Source: Salvator merianae
Taxonomy: Eukaryota > Chordata > Lepidosauria > Squamata > Teiidae
Length of the DNA stretch: 64,000 nt
Assembly (NCBI GenBank): GCA_003586115.2
Contig: QVOM02000073.1
Span: 51,067,712 to 51,131,711 of the forward strand
Direction: 5' to 3'
Under the pieces are notes generated by a model. That model saw only the letters and a program-made list of their open reading frames with translations. It did no database searches and was not told the DNA's origin. Position numbers and translations under genes: made by a program. Shown here piece by piece: positions 44,457 to 55,559 of the stretch (position 1 is its first letter; each line of letters begins with the position of its first letter).

Positions 44457-44816
44457 TGTCAGAGAGTATATAGCGGAATTTCGCCTGGAGTTAGATCACT
44501 AGTTAAGCTCAGCTAGTAGTCAGATAGACAAATAAATCTAGAGACTAGATACTTTCATTCAATAAACTCTTTATTTACAGTATCTACAGAGAGAGAAAAA
44601 ACTCTCTTACTCCTTCTACCTCACTAGACAAACAAGCACTAACTGTCTTTCTTATACAGCACACACACAAGATATGAACATTCCAAATGACATCATCAAC
44701 TGTCATCAACTGTCAGCTAGAGTTATAAAAACAGCATCATAAATCTCTGAGTCAAGAAATGCTGACTCATTGTGACTCTTTGTTCCTGACTTAGTTAACT
44801 CTTTCCATACTTGACA
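44457..44816 (-). repeat. 5' LTR of copia-type retrotransposon (360 bp)
   Basis: The promoter-bearing LTR for minus-strand transcription. It has the same ends and length as 41292-41651, with five substitutions. Both AP-1 sites are kept, but the CRE palindrome is TGACATCA here, which looks like deamination at its central CpG. The poly(A) signal is at 44570-44575. GATAA follows at 44817-44821. Confidence 0.96.
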
Positions 44817-44821
44817 GATAA

Positions 44822-44980
44822 TAGGTAGATGGAAGAGAGACCCAGCCCTCTTCCATCATTCATTGTATTTCTGTGCTGGTTGCTGAGGAAGATGTTTTCA
44901 TTCTGTTTTGTTTAGGATTCATTCATTATTTTAATCTTGGTCTGTGACCATCATAAAATTTATATGTACGTCTATGTGTG

Positions 44981-45020
<40 letters not shown>

Positions 45021-46009
45021 TTTTCATTCGTTCAATCAATCATTCCCGCGTATGTAAGAATTCTTATCTGTAAGAATGAGCAAAGGAAAAAATCCAGTTC
45101 CTAGTTTTCCTCCAAAAGTTTCACACACTCCAAATGTGATCCTTGTCACTGGGAAAGCAACAGGCATGTTTTGGTTTGCCAGAAAAGTGGGCGGGGGGGG
45201 GGAGCAGCAGCTTACGGGATTCGCACCCCATCTACCATGTCCCTTCTCCTTTCTGCATGCATCCCAATGGGAAGTGACTGTGCACTTTATCTGACTGCCA
45301 GGTTCTGATTCATAAGCACATGCTTAGAAATCTGTGGGATGCTGCCTTCTCCCCCAGTGCTTGCTGCTTAGTCTCTTGAATCCTCCCCCAAACTTCTGTA
45401 CCTCCCCACAATTCCAAAATTGGTGAATATATGTTTCCTTTACTAAGTATCCATGCTAACAGTTCAAGCTGGTTCTTCTAAATATATGAGCTATTTGACA
45501 GGGGGTTTTATACCACTTCATCGTCATTTCCTTTACTCTATTTTGTTTTGTACTTTTAATGCTTATAATCTCCCTTTGAATATCCTCTTCTTCTAACCTG
45601 ATATCATCTTTCCAACATTTTCATAATGAATTCTTGATTTTATTCCTCATACCTAAAATAAGTTTATATACATTTTCCCCCTCCTCCTTTTCCTCCTTTC
45701 ATTGTCTGTTGTACCACATTCTCCCAAGGGTGTTTTTATTTCCAATCAACCCTCTTATCTCTTCCTTATTAATTCTCCCAAGGGTGTTTTCTTCCCAATC
45801 AACCCTCTTATCTTTTCCTTATTAATATAATTCCATAATCCTCTTATTGATAACCACTTATTTCTTCCTAACACTCTTTACAGTTCAACTATTCGTCCCT
45901 TCATCAGATAAATGTTCCAACCTTACAAGACCTTGCTCCTTCATCTTTTCAATCATCCTTTCATCAACCACTTTATTCCTACTATTCATAAAGTCTATCA
46001 ATGCCAATT
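44822..46009. other. non-coding stretch with (CA)n
   Basis: Contains a (CA)n microsatellite at 44984-45020 with one interruption, a G run at about 45192-45201, and T/C-rich DNA from 45480 with a loosely repeated TTCCCAATCAACCCTCTTAT block (near 45755 and 45795). No exon or element recognised. Confidence 0.55.
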
Positions 46010-46421
46010 TACCATGTCCTACGAGGAACAGTTAAAGGATTTAGAAATGTTTAGCCTGCAGAAGAGAAGACTGAGAGGAGATATGATAGTTGTTTTCAAG
46101 TATCTGAAGGGCTGTCACAGTGCAGAAGGATTGGCCCTATTCTCAGTTGCACAAGAAGGAAGGACTAAAAACAATGGGATGAAAATTCAAGGGAGTAGAT
46201 ACAGGCTAGATATTAGGAAAAACTTTCTGACCGTAAGGGCAAAATCAGTCACTGGAACAGGTTACTACAGGAGGTGGTGGGCTCTCCTTCGCTGGAGATC
46301 TTCAAGGAAAGGCTGGACAGATATCCGTCTGGGATGCTTTAGTGAATCCTGCATTGAGCAGGGGGTTGGACTCGATGACCCTGGAGGTCCCTTCCAACTC
46401 TATGATTCTATGATTCTATTT
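46010..46421 (+). mobile_element. CR1 LINE 3' end, tail type (ATTCTATG)n
   Basis: The translation starting near 46017 reads [20 protein letters not shown], matching the same block of the CR1 at 27935 ([19 protein letters not shown]). The 3' end has CTTCCAACTCTATGATTCTATGATTC at about 46391-46417, the CR1 tail. A severely 5'-truncated copy of the same lineage. The first codons of the 200-codon frame that overlaps it (45912-46514) are unrelated flanking DNA. Confidence 0.9.
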
Positions 46422-47186
46422 TCTTTGGCCAAAATTATTTTCCATTTTTTCCATGTTTGCACTACTCCTCTCAGAGGTACAATATATTTTTCTTGTTCTT
46501 ATTCTTTTTACTAATAAACATTAATTCCTTATTCTGTACACCATTCATTTCTCTTTCCATTCTACACCATTTCTTATTAGTGTATTGTAGCTTTACTAAC
46601 TGCATTATCTGAAATGTGTCATGATATTGCTCCAGACTAGGGATACCCCATCCCCTGTATTGTGGCTTTTAATACCATCTTCCTTAACCTCAGTTTTTTT
46701 ATTATCTGCTAGCCACCAATTCATTTTCTTGTCCAACCTCTCAAAACCTTTTATTGGTATACATACGAGCAGCATCTGCAATAGGAACATTTTCGTAAAT
46801 ACGCCACCCCCCCATATATACACACATATCAAGCACAGCTATTTGCCTCTTCAGAGCATCTGGCAGCATTCAGGCCCACTCCCAAACAGTTATTTTATAC
46901 AGAATCATTTGCCTGAAGCAACTAAGGTCACAAGCAGCTATTCTTATGACTCAGGGCACTGACAAAGGGCCCTAGTCCTGCAAAGAAGCTCCTTCTCCAG
47001 GGTGACAGTGCCCAGCCAAGCAGGAGAGGCAGCCAGAGGGCAGGGTAGTCTAGGCTGTCACCATTAAACCATTCTCAGGAACATTGATACTATTCTCCTC
47101 TAGCAGAACTGACTGGTATTGGCCAACACAAAAGGGAAGAAAGTACTCATTACTTTAAGCAACAGGAAGGATTATCACATTAACTC

Positions 47187-47229
<43 letters not shown>

Positions 47230-49190
47230 CAAGGAATTCAAGGTCAAATACCACTTGCTGGCCAATTACATGCAAGATGCACAGGAAAGGCTGATATATA
47301 ACCCATCACTGAGAACAAGAGAGTCTTCGCACTTGAAGATTTACCTACTTGGCTGGCAAAATGTCTGCAAATGGAAAGCTCAGCTCAGAGGACTCCAATA
47401 ATGTGGACTACCTGCCCTGAGGTACACCCATTTGCCACCATAGCAGAGGGCACACAACTTAAATAGAATGCTTCTGTATAGCATTGTTTCAGATAGCTTT
47501 TCTTCCTTTCTGTCAGCAAGACTCCATTTGTAATAAATGCTGATTTGGTTTACTTGAGTATCTTGTTCCTAGGGAGGTGGATAGCTTATTTATTGTAAAA
47601 CTGCAGTTTAAGTGTCTAAAATTTCATTGAATTGAGATCTACTGTGAGTGGAAAGGATACAATAACATGTTCGTCAGCATGTTCATGCCATCAGTGGACA
47701 AACTGAACATCCAAGAATATAGCTATTACTATAATATATTTGAAGGCAAAACAGTTTTTGTGGATACATTTTCAATGGTTGCTGACATCTGGCGCTAACA
47801 AGCAGTAATTTTTCTAAGTGCAAATCTTTTTTCCCCTGTGCCTTTCTATCTATGTTTCCATTTGCCTCTAAGCTTCACTTGCTTTATTGTGGCAATAATT
47901 GCCTACCCAGTACTGCCAATTACTTCTGTCAATTAGATTCAGAAGTACGTTCTCACTAAACTCAACTTGCTTCTTGCTCACGAACGTTATTGCAGCACAT
48001 TCTTTTCTAATAGAATTCTGGCTTGGATTGTTTTGATTGCATTAGCATGTAACTCCTGGAGTGATTGCTAAGCCTTCCCTAGCAGTGCATGAAAGAATAT
48101 CTTTAAAGCAAGCTACAAAATAAAAAAAAACACACCATTAAAAAAAATAAAAAATAAAAAAAGAGAGCAAGAAAAAAAGACAAAGAAAAAGAAAGTTAAC
48201 CACAATAAATGTGTTCTTCTCTTATTGTCTACAATAGAAGGCAAAGAATAGGCAAGTAGAAAGAAACAAAGAAAGAAAGACTGGCAGAAATTTTGATTTC
48301 TAGTGCATTAAAGAATTGATGGTAAGTTTGATTGCTTCTAGGGAATTGCTTCTTGCATTGGATACCTCTCACTTGCTATTTGGATATGATGTTCTGAAAA
48401 CCCTCTTGTAGTCTCCCTAATGCCTTTCCTCCATTGGTGAGCCCCAGTGAACAAATTGGAATATAGAATTGACAATACGCAGCTGAATCACTGGGGGACT
48501 CTGGGCTACCATTTTGATTTCCCACTGTATTTCAGAAGATCTGAGGCAATGGAAAGAAACAAAATATTCGTTTTATGATGCCTGCCACCTCCCTGTCCTT
48601 TTCAAGGGAGGTCTTGCCAGGCAGCCATGTAGGTGCCCTAACTACTCTATGATCTCTGACAAATGCAGTTTGCTCATTTATTGAGTGAACATACATTATC
48701 TATCTAGACTGGTCTTTTATGGGAAGTGGAACTGGAGGAATCAGAATAAGTGAACAGCAGGACAGCTAATATGTATGTATAGATTTTTTAAAAAACAAAA
48801 TTTAGAGGTGCTCGGATTTATCTATATATGGTATTCATATTCTGCCTTTCCTTCAAAGAGTGTAAAGTAACACGTATTTTTATCCTCACAGCTTCCCCTG
48901 TGAGATAGGTTCAGCAGTGGAGCAGTGAGCCTTCATGGCTGAGTGGGAGTTTTAACCCTAAGATACCTTGTGGACTGCACATCTTTATTTTATGTGACTC
49001 ATTTTGGGGCAGATAAAGGGAGACTTGTTGGTGCCATAAAACTGGGTCATGGCAGGAGAAGGAAATTCAGGTTGTGCTCACCTGCGCTGGGTGTTACTGG
49101 GAAAGAGATGCCTCAATCTCTATTTCTCCATTACTGACCCACTTCTGCAGGCCAAGCAATATCTACAAAAGTAGAATGATAGTATACTAA
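46422..49190. other. non-coding stretch with (AC)n and A-rich runs
   Basis: Contains an (AC)n microsatellite at about 47190-47228 and an A-rich purine tract at 48117-48200 with AAAAAAT, AAAAGA and GAAA words, and again near 48265-48280. No exon or transposon recognised. Confidence 0.55.
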
Positions 49191-49351
49191 GGGTGATTGT
49201 GCACTGGCCAGTATACCAGACCAGCAAGCATACTAGGAGCCTCTCTTCTGCACATGGTCTTCCTTAGACCCCACCAACATGGGGACTCCCTTGGACCACA
49301 CCAGTGTGCAGAAGGGAGGCTCCTAGTACATCTGCTCGTGCAGAATCACCC
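49191..49351. mobile_element. palindromic Harbinger-like MITE, family C, copy 3 (161 bp)
   Basis: The ends GGGTGATTGTGCACTGG and (reverse-complemented) GGGTGATTCTGCACGAG start long inverted arms that include AGGAGCCTC on the left and GAGGCTCCT on the right. Exact TAA duplications flank it (49188-49190 and 49352-49354), the classic Harbinger target. Same family as 30439-30592. Confidence 0.9.
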
Positions 49352-49387
49352 TAAGAGAGAGAGAGAAAGAGAGGCGGCGGGGGGGGG
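49352..49387. repeat. (GA)n followed by a G run
   Basis: AGAGAGAGAGAAAGAGAGG followed by CGGCGG and about ten G residues, ending exactly where the duplicated 1399-bp block starts. Such a tract is difficult to sequence and assemble. Confidence 0.9.
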
Positions 49388-49563
49388 GGAGAGATTCTGA
49401 GCCATTGATTTTTACCTTTTTCCTGTTTCCCTTATTTCTGTTTCAGTACATTCTTCAAGCTTGCATGGTGGAGAGGAGTGACATCTTATCTTACAATGAA
49501 CCCAGAAGCCTGCACAAACCAACCTCCTAAGCAAGTTTACTGTAATCATTCTTTGGACAGTAA

Positions 49564-50004
49564 GGGTCTTTACACTAGGGAGCTTTGGGGATGCTCACTA
49601 GTGAAGTGCTTCTACATTTCACAGTGGCCCTGGCAATTGGGAGCAGACTGAGCTGCTTCCAATTGCTATTTGCTGTGGGGCACAAAATCATGATCGACAG
49701 CTGTACTGGGAGCAGCTGGACTGCTCCCGGTACACTGTGTTCGCACCCTCTTCTGGGTGCGAACACTGAGTGGTGCAGCAGCAGATGTGCTGTCATACAG
49801 CATTCCCTGTTGTCATGGCAGTGGCCAGAAGTTTCCTGGCCACTGTCATGGTGCAGGATGCTAGCATTCACACTGTGATGCTAGTATTCTACTGCCAAAA
49901 TATTCTAAGGCCTTGCAGTGTGGATGGCCGCTGTGCTGTGAGGTCTGTTCTACTGAGGACCAAGATAATTATCCTGGTCTACAGTGAAAAGTGTGAAAAA
50001 GCCC
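49564..50004 (-). mobile_element. Harbinger-like MITE, family A, copy 4 (441 bp)
   Basis: The ends GGGTCTTTACACTAG and (reverse-complemented) GGGCTTTTTCACACTT are inverted repeats; flanking triplets are TAA and TAT. It runs opposite to the other family A copies. Internal hairpins are marked: perfect 12-bp arms GTGTTCGCACCC/GGGTGCGAACAC at 49737-49766 with a 6-base loop, CAGTGGCCAG/CTGGCCACTG at 49819-49845, and the subterminal palindrome at 49958-49979. The duplicate is at 51288-51728. Confidence 0.82.
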
Positions 50005-50251
50005 TATGTTTAATACAAAGCCTGCCTTGATTGGTTGCCATCTTTTAAAATCAAGAGCAAATACTTTGTCTCCCTTACATTGTGTCTAATTCTTTTAGTA
50101 CTAGTTTCATGGATGCTCAGTGTCCCCCAAGAAACATTCTGGGTCATGACATACAAATTAACCCACTCCTAATAAGCTCTCAAGTCTCCTCAGCCAGTCC
50201 TGAGAGTAGTCTACAGTCAGGCCACTAATTTTGGACAGTTGCAGAGGCTGA

Positions 50252-50706
50252 GGGCCTGGTCACACTTGCTGACCTGTTATAGTATAGCAATACCATATCA
50301 GGTCAGTAGGGAACAGACATGGCAGCAGGCATGCTGGAAAAGCCTTGTACCGGGCCAGCAGCACTCGAATTATAGATGGTTAGGCCAGGACAGGCCGAAT
50401 TGCCATGGCAATGTCCACAGCAACATCCTGCCATGGAGATCTGAATGCTGCACAAAACTGCACAGCTGTAATAGCGCTTCCATGCCCACTGGTTGCACTG
50501 TACCCAGACAAGGGTGCAGATGCTGCTGACTGGGAGCGATCCAGATGCTCCCAGTCAATCTGTGGATCACTCTTTAGCTGTCCACCACTGGATGGCTCCA
50601 GAGCAGCCAGTGGCAACTTCTGGAGAGTTGCTGTAGCTCCCTGGTGTGGACAGGCCTTACCAGTGAGCAGACCGATGCTCATTATGAGGTAACTGAGAAC
50701 AGTCCC
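50252..50706 (+). mobile_element. Harbinger-like MITE, family B, copy 2 (455 bp)
   Basis: The ends GGGCCTGGTCACACTT and (reverse-complemented) GGGACTGTTCTCAGTT are imperfect inverted repeats. Exact TGA duplications flank it at 50249-50251 and 50707-50709. The interior has paired blocks such as GACTGGGAGC/GCTCCCAGTC near 50528-50558. It aligns with the split copy at 31951-32860 in reverse orientation. The duplicate is at 51976-52430. Confidence 0.88.
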
Positions 50707-50786
50707 TGAGTTTCCTCATCCTTCCATTGTGGATGCATGGAGAAGGAAGCAGCAATTCACTGGGCATGATTTCCCCCTACACTCAT

Positions 50787-51111
50787 TGTTGCAACCATGT
50801 TGCTACCTGGTTCATGTGCAGGGCAGCCTGCCTGCCTGTAACACGTGTACAGAAAAGGAAGCGGCCATTTGCTGATACCTGCGGGTAAATTTCCACTGCT
50901 TGTAAACAACCACATGCGGCCTTGAGCACCTCCTTACTCCCCCTTTCTAGATGATGCTTAACCCTTGAGACACTCTGTAACTTTTGATTGGTCATTTTGA
51001 ATACTGCTTGTTATGCTGTAACTTTGTATTGGGTTTAATTAGTCCTGTGACTAATGACACCATAAAGACCCTCCTCCCTTTGTTTGTACTCAATAAAAGA
51101 GCTTCCCTGAC
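50787..51111 (+). other. 325-bp unique spacer with LTR-like signals
   Basis: Present once, between the duplicated blocks. It starts TGTTGCAACC and contains an inverted CCAAT box (GATTGGTC near 50977), a CATAAAGACC TATA-like word at 51061, and an AATAAA at 51092-51097 about 15 bases before the spacer ends. This order resembles the U3-R part of a retroviral-type LTR. If so, U5 would continue into the duplicated block to the CA at 51188-51189, followed by a TGGTGG primer-site-like word. Against this, no polypurine tract precedes 50787, and the first duplicate lacks the U3-R part upstream. Confidence 0.35.
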
Positions 51112-51287
51112 GGAGAGATTCTGAGCCATTGATTTTTACCTTTTTCCTGTTTCCCTTATTTCTGTTTCAGTACATTCTTCAAGCTTGCATGGTGGAGAGG
51201 AGTGACATCTTATCTTACAATGAACCCAGAAGCCTGCACAAACCAACCTCCTAAGCAAGTTTACTGTAATCATTCTTTGGACAGTAA

Positions 51288-51728
51288 GGGTCTTTACACT
51301 AGGGAGCTTTGGGGATGCTCACTAGTGAAGTGCTTCTACATTTCACAGTGGCCCTGGCAATTGGGAGCAGACTGAGCTGCTTCCAATTGCTATTTGCTGT
51401 GGGGCACAAAATCATGATCGACAGCTGTACTGGGAGCAGCTGGACTGCTCCCGGTACACTGTGTTCGCACCCTCTTCTGGGTGCGAACACTGAGTGGTGC
51501 AGCAGCAGATGTGCTGTCATACAGCATTCCCTGTTGCCATGGCAGTGGCCAGAAGTTTCCTGGCCACTGTCATGGTGCAGGATGCTAGCATTCACACTGT
51601 GATGCTAGTATTCTACTGCCAAAATATTCTAAGGCCTTGCAGTGTGGATGGCCGCTGTGCTGTGAGGTCTGTTCTACTGAGGACCAAGATAATTATCCTG
51701 GTCTACAGTGAAAAGTGTGAAAAAGCCC
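51288..51728 (-). mobile_element. duplicate of family A MITE copy 4
   Basis: Identical to 49564-50004 apart from the C at 51537. It arose by duplication of the block and is not a separate transposition. Confidence 0.85.
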
Positions 51729-51975
51729 TATGTTTAATACAAAGCCTGCCTTGATTGGTTGCCATCTTTTAAAATCAAGAGCAAATACTTTGTCTCCCTT
51801 ACATTGTGTCTAATTCTTTTAGTACTAGTTTCATGGATGCTCAGTGTCCCCCAAGAAACATTCTGGGTCATGACATACAAATTAACCCACTCCTAATAAG
51901 CTCTCAAGTCTCCTCAGCCAGTCCTGAGAGTAGTCTACAGTCAGGCCACTAATTTTGGACAGTTGCAGAGGCTGA

Positions 51976-52430
51976 GGGCCTGGTCACACTTGCTGACCTG
52001 TTATAGTATAGCAATACCATATCAGGTCAGTAGGGAACAGACATGGCAGCAGGCATGCTGGAAAAGCCTTGTACCGGGCCAGCAGCACTCGAATTATAGA
52101 TGGTTAGGCCAGGACAGGCCGAATTGCCATGGCAATGTCCACAGCAACATCCTGCCATGGAGATCTGAATGCTGCACAAAACTGCACAGCTGTAATAGCG
52201 CTTCCATGCCCACTGGTTGCACTGTACCCAGACAAGGGTGCAGATGCTGCTGACTGGGAGCGATCCAGATGCTCCCAGTCAATCTGTGGATCACTCTTTA
52301 GCTGTCCACCACTGGATGGCTCCAGAGCAGCCAGTGGCAACTTCTGGAGAGTTGCTGTAGCTCCCTGGTGTGGACAGGCCTTACCAGTGAGCAGACCGAT
52401 GCTCATTATGAGGTAACTGAGAACAGTCCC
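51976..52430 (+). mobile_element. duplicate of family B MITE copy 2
   Basis: Matches 50252-50706 with no difference seen, including the TGA flanks, as part of the duplicated block. Confidence 0.87.
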
Positions 52431-52510
52431 TGAGTTTCCTCATCCTTCCATTGTGGATGCATGGAGAAGGAAGCAGCAATTCACTGGGCATGATTTCCCC
52501 CTACACTCAT

Positions 52511-55500
52511 GCCAAAGAGGACTGAAAATGGCTGACTTCTGGCCATACTTCTGATCCTGTGGAGCAGGCCCAGGGGAAAAAATCACAAGCAGAGCTCCAC
52601 TCAGAGCAGTGATCTGGGACCAGTGCTGGAATGAACGATATTTGCCATCTGTGCCATTTGGTCCCATATGGATCCTCAGCTTCCTACTCCAGTGCCCACT
52701 TTGATTGTCTGAACAGATGTCTCTGACTGGTTGCTATTCAAAATCTCTTCCACCCTTTTCTGTGCTCTTTCCAAACTACCTTCCTTCATTTTTTCCTTTT
52801 CATAACTTTTCTTCCAGAAAGTTAAGATTCCAGACCAAGTGGCTGTGACAGTTGGGGCCAGCTGGAATGCCTCTTACCCAAAAACAAAGGAAAAACAAAT
52901 TACATTGGAAGATTTACCAAACCGATTTAACCATTTGAAAGGAAATTCTGAGTGGGAGCAATAGACCTGCATAAACAGTGAAGTGTGTTATTTTATCATC
53001 TTTGAACTGCTGTTACCATCTTTATAACCTCAAGATATAGTTATGTTTTTGTTTTCTTCCCCTGAATATAATCAAGGCTTACTCCAGGTGACTCTGAGCA
53101 GACACTTTTTTATCCCAGTACATTTGACATACAAGTTTGGATCTTTGGCTTGTAAGTCTGGCTACACCTAAGTTTTAACCCATCTTTCATCAGGCTCTGA
53201 AGTGAATAATACACACTGGCAAAGTGATAAGTTTTCCTTTCACATTGTTCAAAGCAAAAGTGATGTTTCTCAAAAGTTTATAAAATCCAGTCAAAAAGTG
53301 TTTTGATCCCCCAAATGGCTGAAGATTTGTGTTTTGTTGTTCAAATGCATTTTGGTTGAAAATGAATAAACAATGCCACTCACTGACAAAAAAGGGATGG
53401 CCAATTTTATTATATTGCTGTTTCAGGGGAGAAAATGTGTTTTGCTACTTAGAAGAAGCTGAGGTGGAATTATAATGCTAGAAAAAAAAATGGAAGAAAG
53501 GAGAGCCTTTGGTGAGCTAAGATCTGTGAATGTGAATATATCTGGAAAAAGCTGTTTTCTTAGCTCAGAGTGCTTCAAGAATATTGTGTGTACCTAGGCC
53601 ATGTGATATTGTTTGGGAATCTAGAGATGTACATACTTCTGAGTAATAACATGGAGAGCATAATATGTTCTCTACTGCTCTAAAAACAACCTTCTCTGCC
53701 TGAAAAGTACTTGGGAAGAGAGGAGAAGAAGATAAGCTGATTAGCTGTCTTCAGAGGGGGAGAAGAAGTGAAAGAAAGGGAAAGAGAAATGGAAAGCTTA
53801 CAGACTTATAGAAGAATTGTTACTACAGTAAAAGTTTCTCATCAACTTTCAAAAACACAAAACCCCAATGTGTTGCCCAATACATCTTGCTGACAGTGTT
53901 ATTTTTGCAGATACTTGTTAGTGAGTAATCATCAATAAGTTCTTTCACAGGCCTGTACACTGTGTCACTCAGGCAGAAATCTGCACATAACAAGGTATTG
54001 TCTGTTTTACTGCTGAGTTCACAGAGGAATGACACATCCAGAAGATCACATTCAAAAAGACAAAGATTTCTCTCTCCTTGCATCTAGCTAAAAGGAAGGG
54101 AATAAGAAAGGCATTTGTAACCGTACAATTTCTGCACCAACTTACTTGCATTTCGCCCCCTCCCCCGTCACACACTGATGCTTCAATATTTGACTTTCCC
54201 AGCCATATAAGAATCATTTACATAGGTCAGAGATGTGATCTCTAAGCTATCACATCCACATCTGGTCTTCACATAGCTCACAAGTAAGTTTGCATTAAGC
54301 ACAACATTTTCATATGACACTCATATCATGTTGCATCCATTTCTACCCTTCCATAGATTAACATAGGAATCATGTCGAGTTCTACCCCAGGGCCGCTCCT
54401 TAGGTCTGGGGTCAGCCCCTCATGGTCCTAAAATAGGATAAAATGCCCCAAAGTTAGCAGCCAGTTATGATTTCCTGTTATTGGATCCGCCTTCCACCCT
54501 CCATGCTGCCTGCTGTCATCTCACCAACCAGGTCACAACTGCACCTTCAATCTCCATGCCACCACTCCATGCTCTTGCTGCTTGCTTAATAGATCCCTGT
54601 CCTGGCCAAGATAACTCTGCTGAGAACCAGACTTTGAGACCTTGAAACCATCTTTGCCTTGTTATACAGTTGTTATACAGTTATACAACTCCTGATTTGC
54701 ACTACTTTGCTGGATAGTTTACTGGACTTGGAGCCTTCTTGTGGCAGAAACTTTGCTCCCAAATCCACACTGCAGAAAAGGGTGAGATATTCATGTCATT
54801 CTCCTCAGTTAGGGTCTCCTTTTAGTGTTTAGGTGAGGCTGTTTTTCCTTTGTGGGAGTTCCCTTTCACCCCATTTCATTTTCACTGACTTCAGCTGTCA
54901 AAAGTTACCTCAATTGACTCTAATCCATAGAACAACCCTTGTTCAGCTTTGGTGAACTGTCAGATCCTGCACACACGCATTAGTCTACATAGCATCACCA
55001 CTAGGGGAAAGTTCTTGTACTGCATTGCTGTTTGCTTTTGCTCTGCATGGTTGACAGTTTCTGTTAATCAGTTGACTGCTCTGTGCTTCTTTTTCCTTAG
55101 TTCTGAGCCTTTTTGCTGGGGTTTAAGAAAGCATTTGATATTTTTATTAAAGAATCTCTTGCCCTGGAGTGTTTTTGCTGTCTCTGTTTTACAGTTCACT
55201 AAGGTTATTTTGTCATTTTTAAAATCAATAACCTAAAGGTCTTGCACAGAGCTAGAGTGACTGGGAGAACTTTCCTCCCAAAACCAATGTTCCCAGTTCA
55301 CTGCTCATATCAAGCTAATGTGTCTACATCCATGTTGCAGTTTAAAAACTGCTCTTTGAAGCATGCATCAGCTTTGAAGATGTTGTTGTGGTATTTTCCC
55401 TTTCCCAGACTGGGTGTGGAAGCACCAAAGGCTGGACCAGAACAAGAGGGTTTGGGTGGTTATAGACCTCTTCAAATAGGTCTACGACTAATCCAGAACA

Positions 55501-55559
55501 GAGACATCTTGGGACAGTTCTGGACCAGGATAGTGTTAGTCCAGTGCATCTGAATCCAG
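52511..55559. other. non-coding stretch with one foldback-family fragment
   Basis: Apart from the fragment at 53163-53250 nothing is recognisable. Frames of up to 103 codons look random. A repeated GTTATACAGTT word occurs near 54661-54690. Confidence 0.45.
53163..53250. repeat. single arm of the foldback family seen at 1997-2198
   Basis: TACACCTAAGTTTTAACCCA, then ACACTGGCAAAGTGATAAG and CCTTTCACATTGTTC match one arm of the element at 1997-2198. I could not find the opposing arm here. Confidence 0.55.

Larger units (their letters stand above)
41292..44816 (-). mobile_element. Ty1/copia LTR retrotransposon with internal deletion (3525 bp)
   Basis: A complete insertion read on the minus strand: 5' LTR (44457-44816), primer-binding site, gag and protease frame, integrase core, a short reverse transcriptase stub, polypurine tract and 3' LTR (41292-41651), flanked by GATAA. 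The order gag, protease, integrase, reverse transcriptase identifies the copia superfamily; in gypsy elements integrase comes last. The internal region is only 2805 bp because nearly all of the reverse transcriptase and RNase H is missing. The nearly identical LTRs indicate a comparatively recent insertion. It is not autonomous. Confidence 0.96.
49388..50786 (+). repeat. 1399-bp direct duplication, first copy
   Basis: Matches 51112-52510 base for base apart from one difference I could find (T at 49813, C at 51537), an offset of exactly 1724 bp. The block contains a family A MITE and a family B MITE. The matching starts at the end of a G run and stops abruptly at ACTCAT, after which the two copies continue into unrelated sequence. 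Confidence 0.97.
51112..52510 (+). repeat. 1399-bp direct duplication, second copy
   Basis: The second copy of the block at 49388-50786. It starts at GGAGAGATTCTGAGCC, contiguous with the spacer, and ends at ACTCAT before unrelated sequence (GCCAAAGAGG). The single base difference and the identical internal MITEs mean the duplication followed both MITE insertions and is very recent, or is an assembly artefact. Confidence 0.97.

Noticed and set aside
45912..46514. 200-codon plus-strand frame as a host gene
   Set aside because: Its central part is the C-terminal end of a CR1 reverse transcriptase and its start and end are flanking DNA.
49575..52416. Pairs of identical open frames of 66-100 codons on both strands
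   Set aside because: They are identical only because the DNA block is duplicated. They lie in hairpin-rich MITEs and read equally well on both strands.
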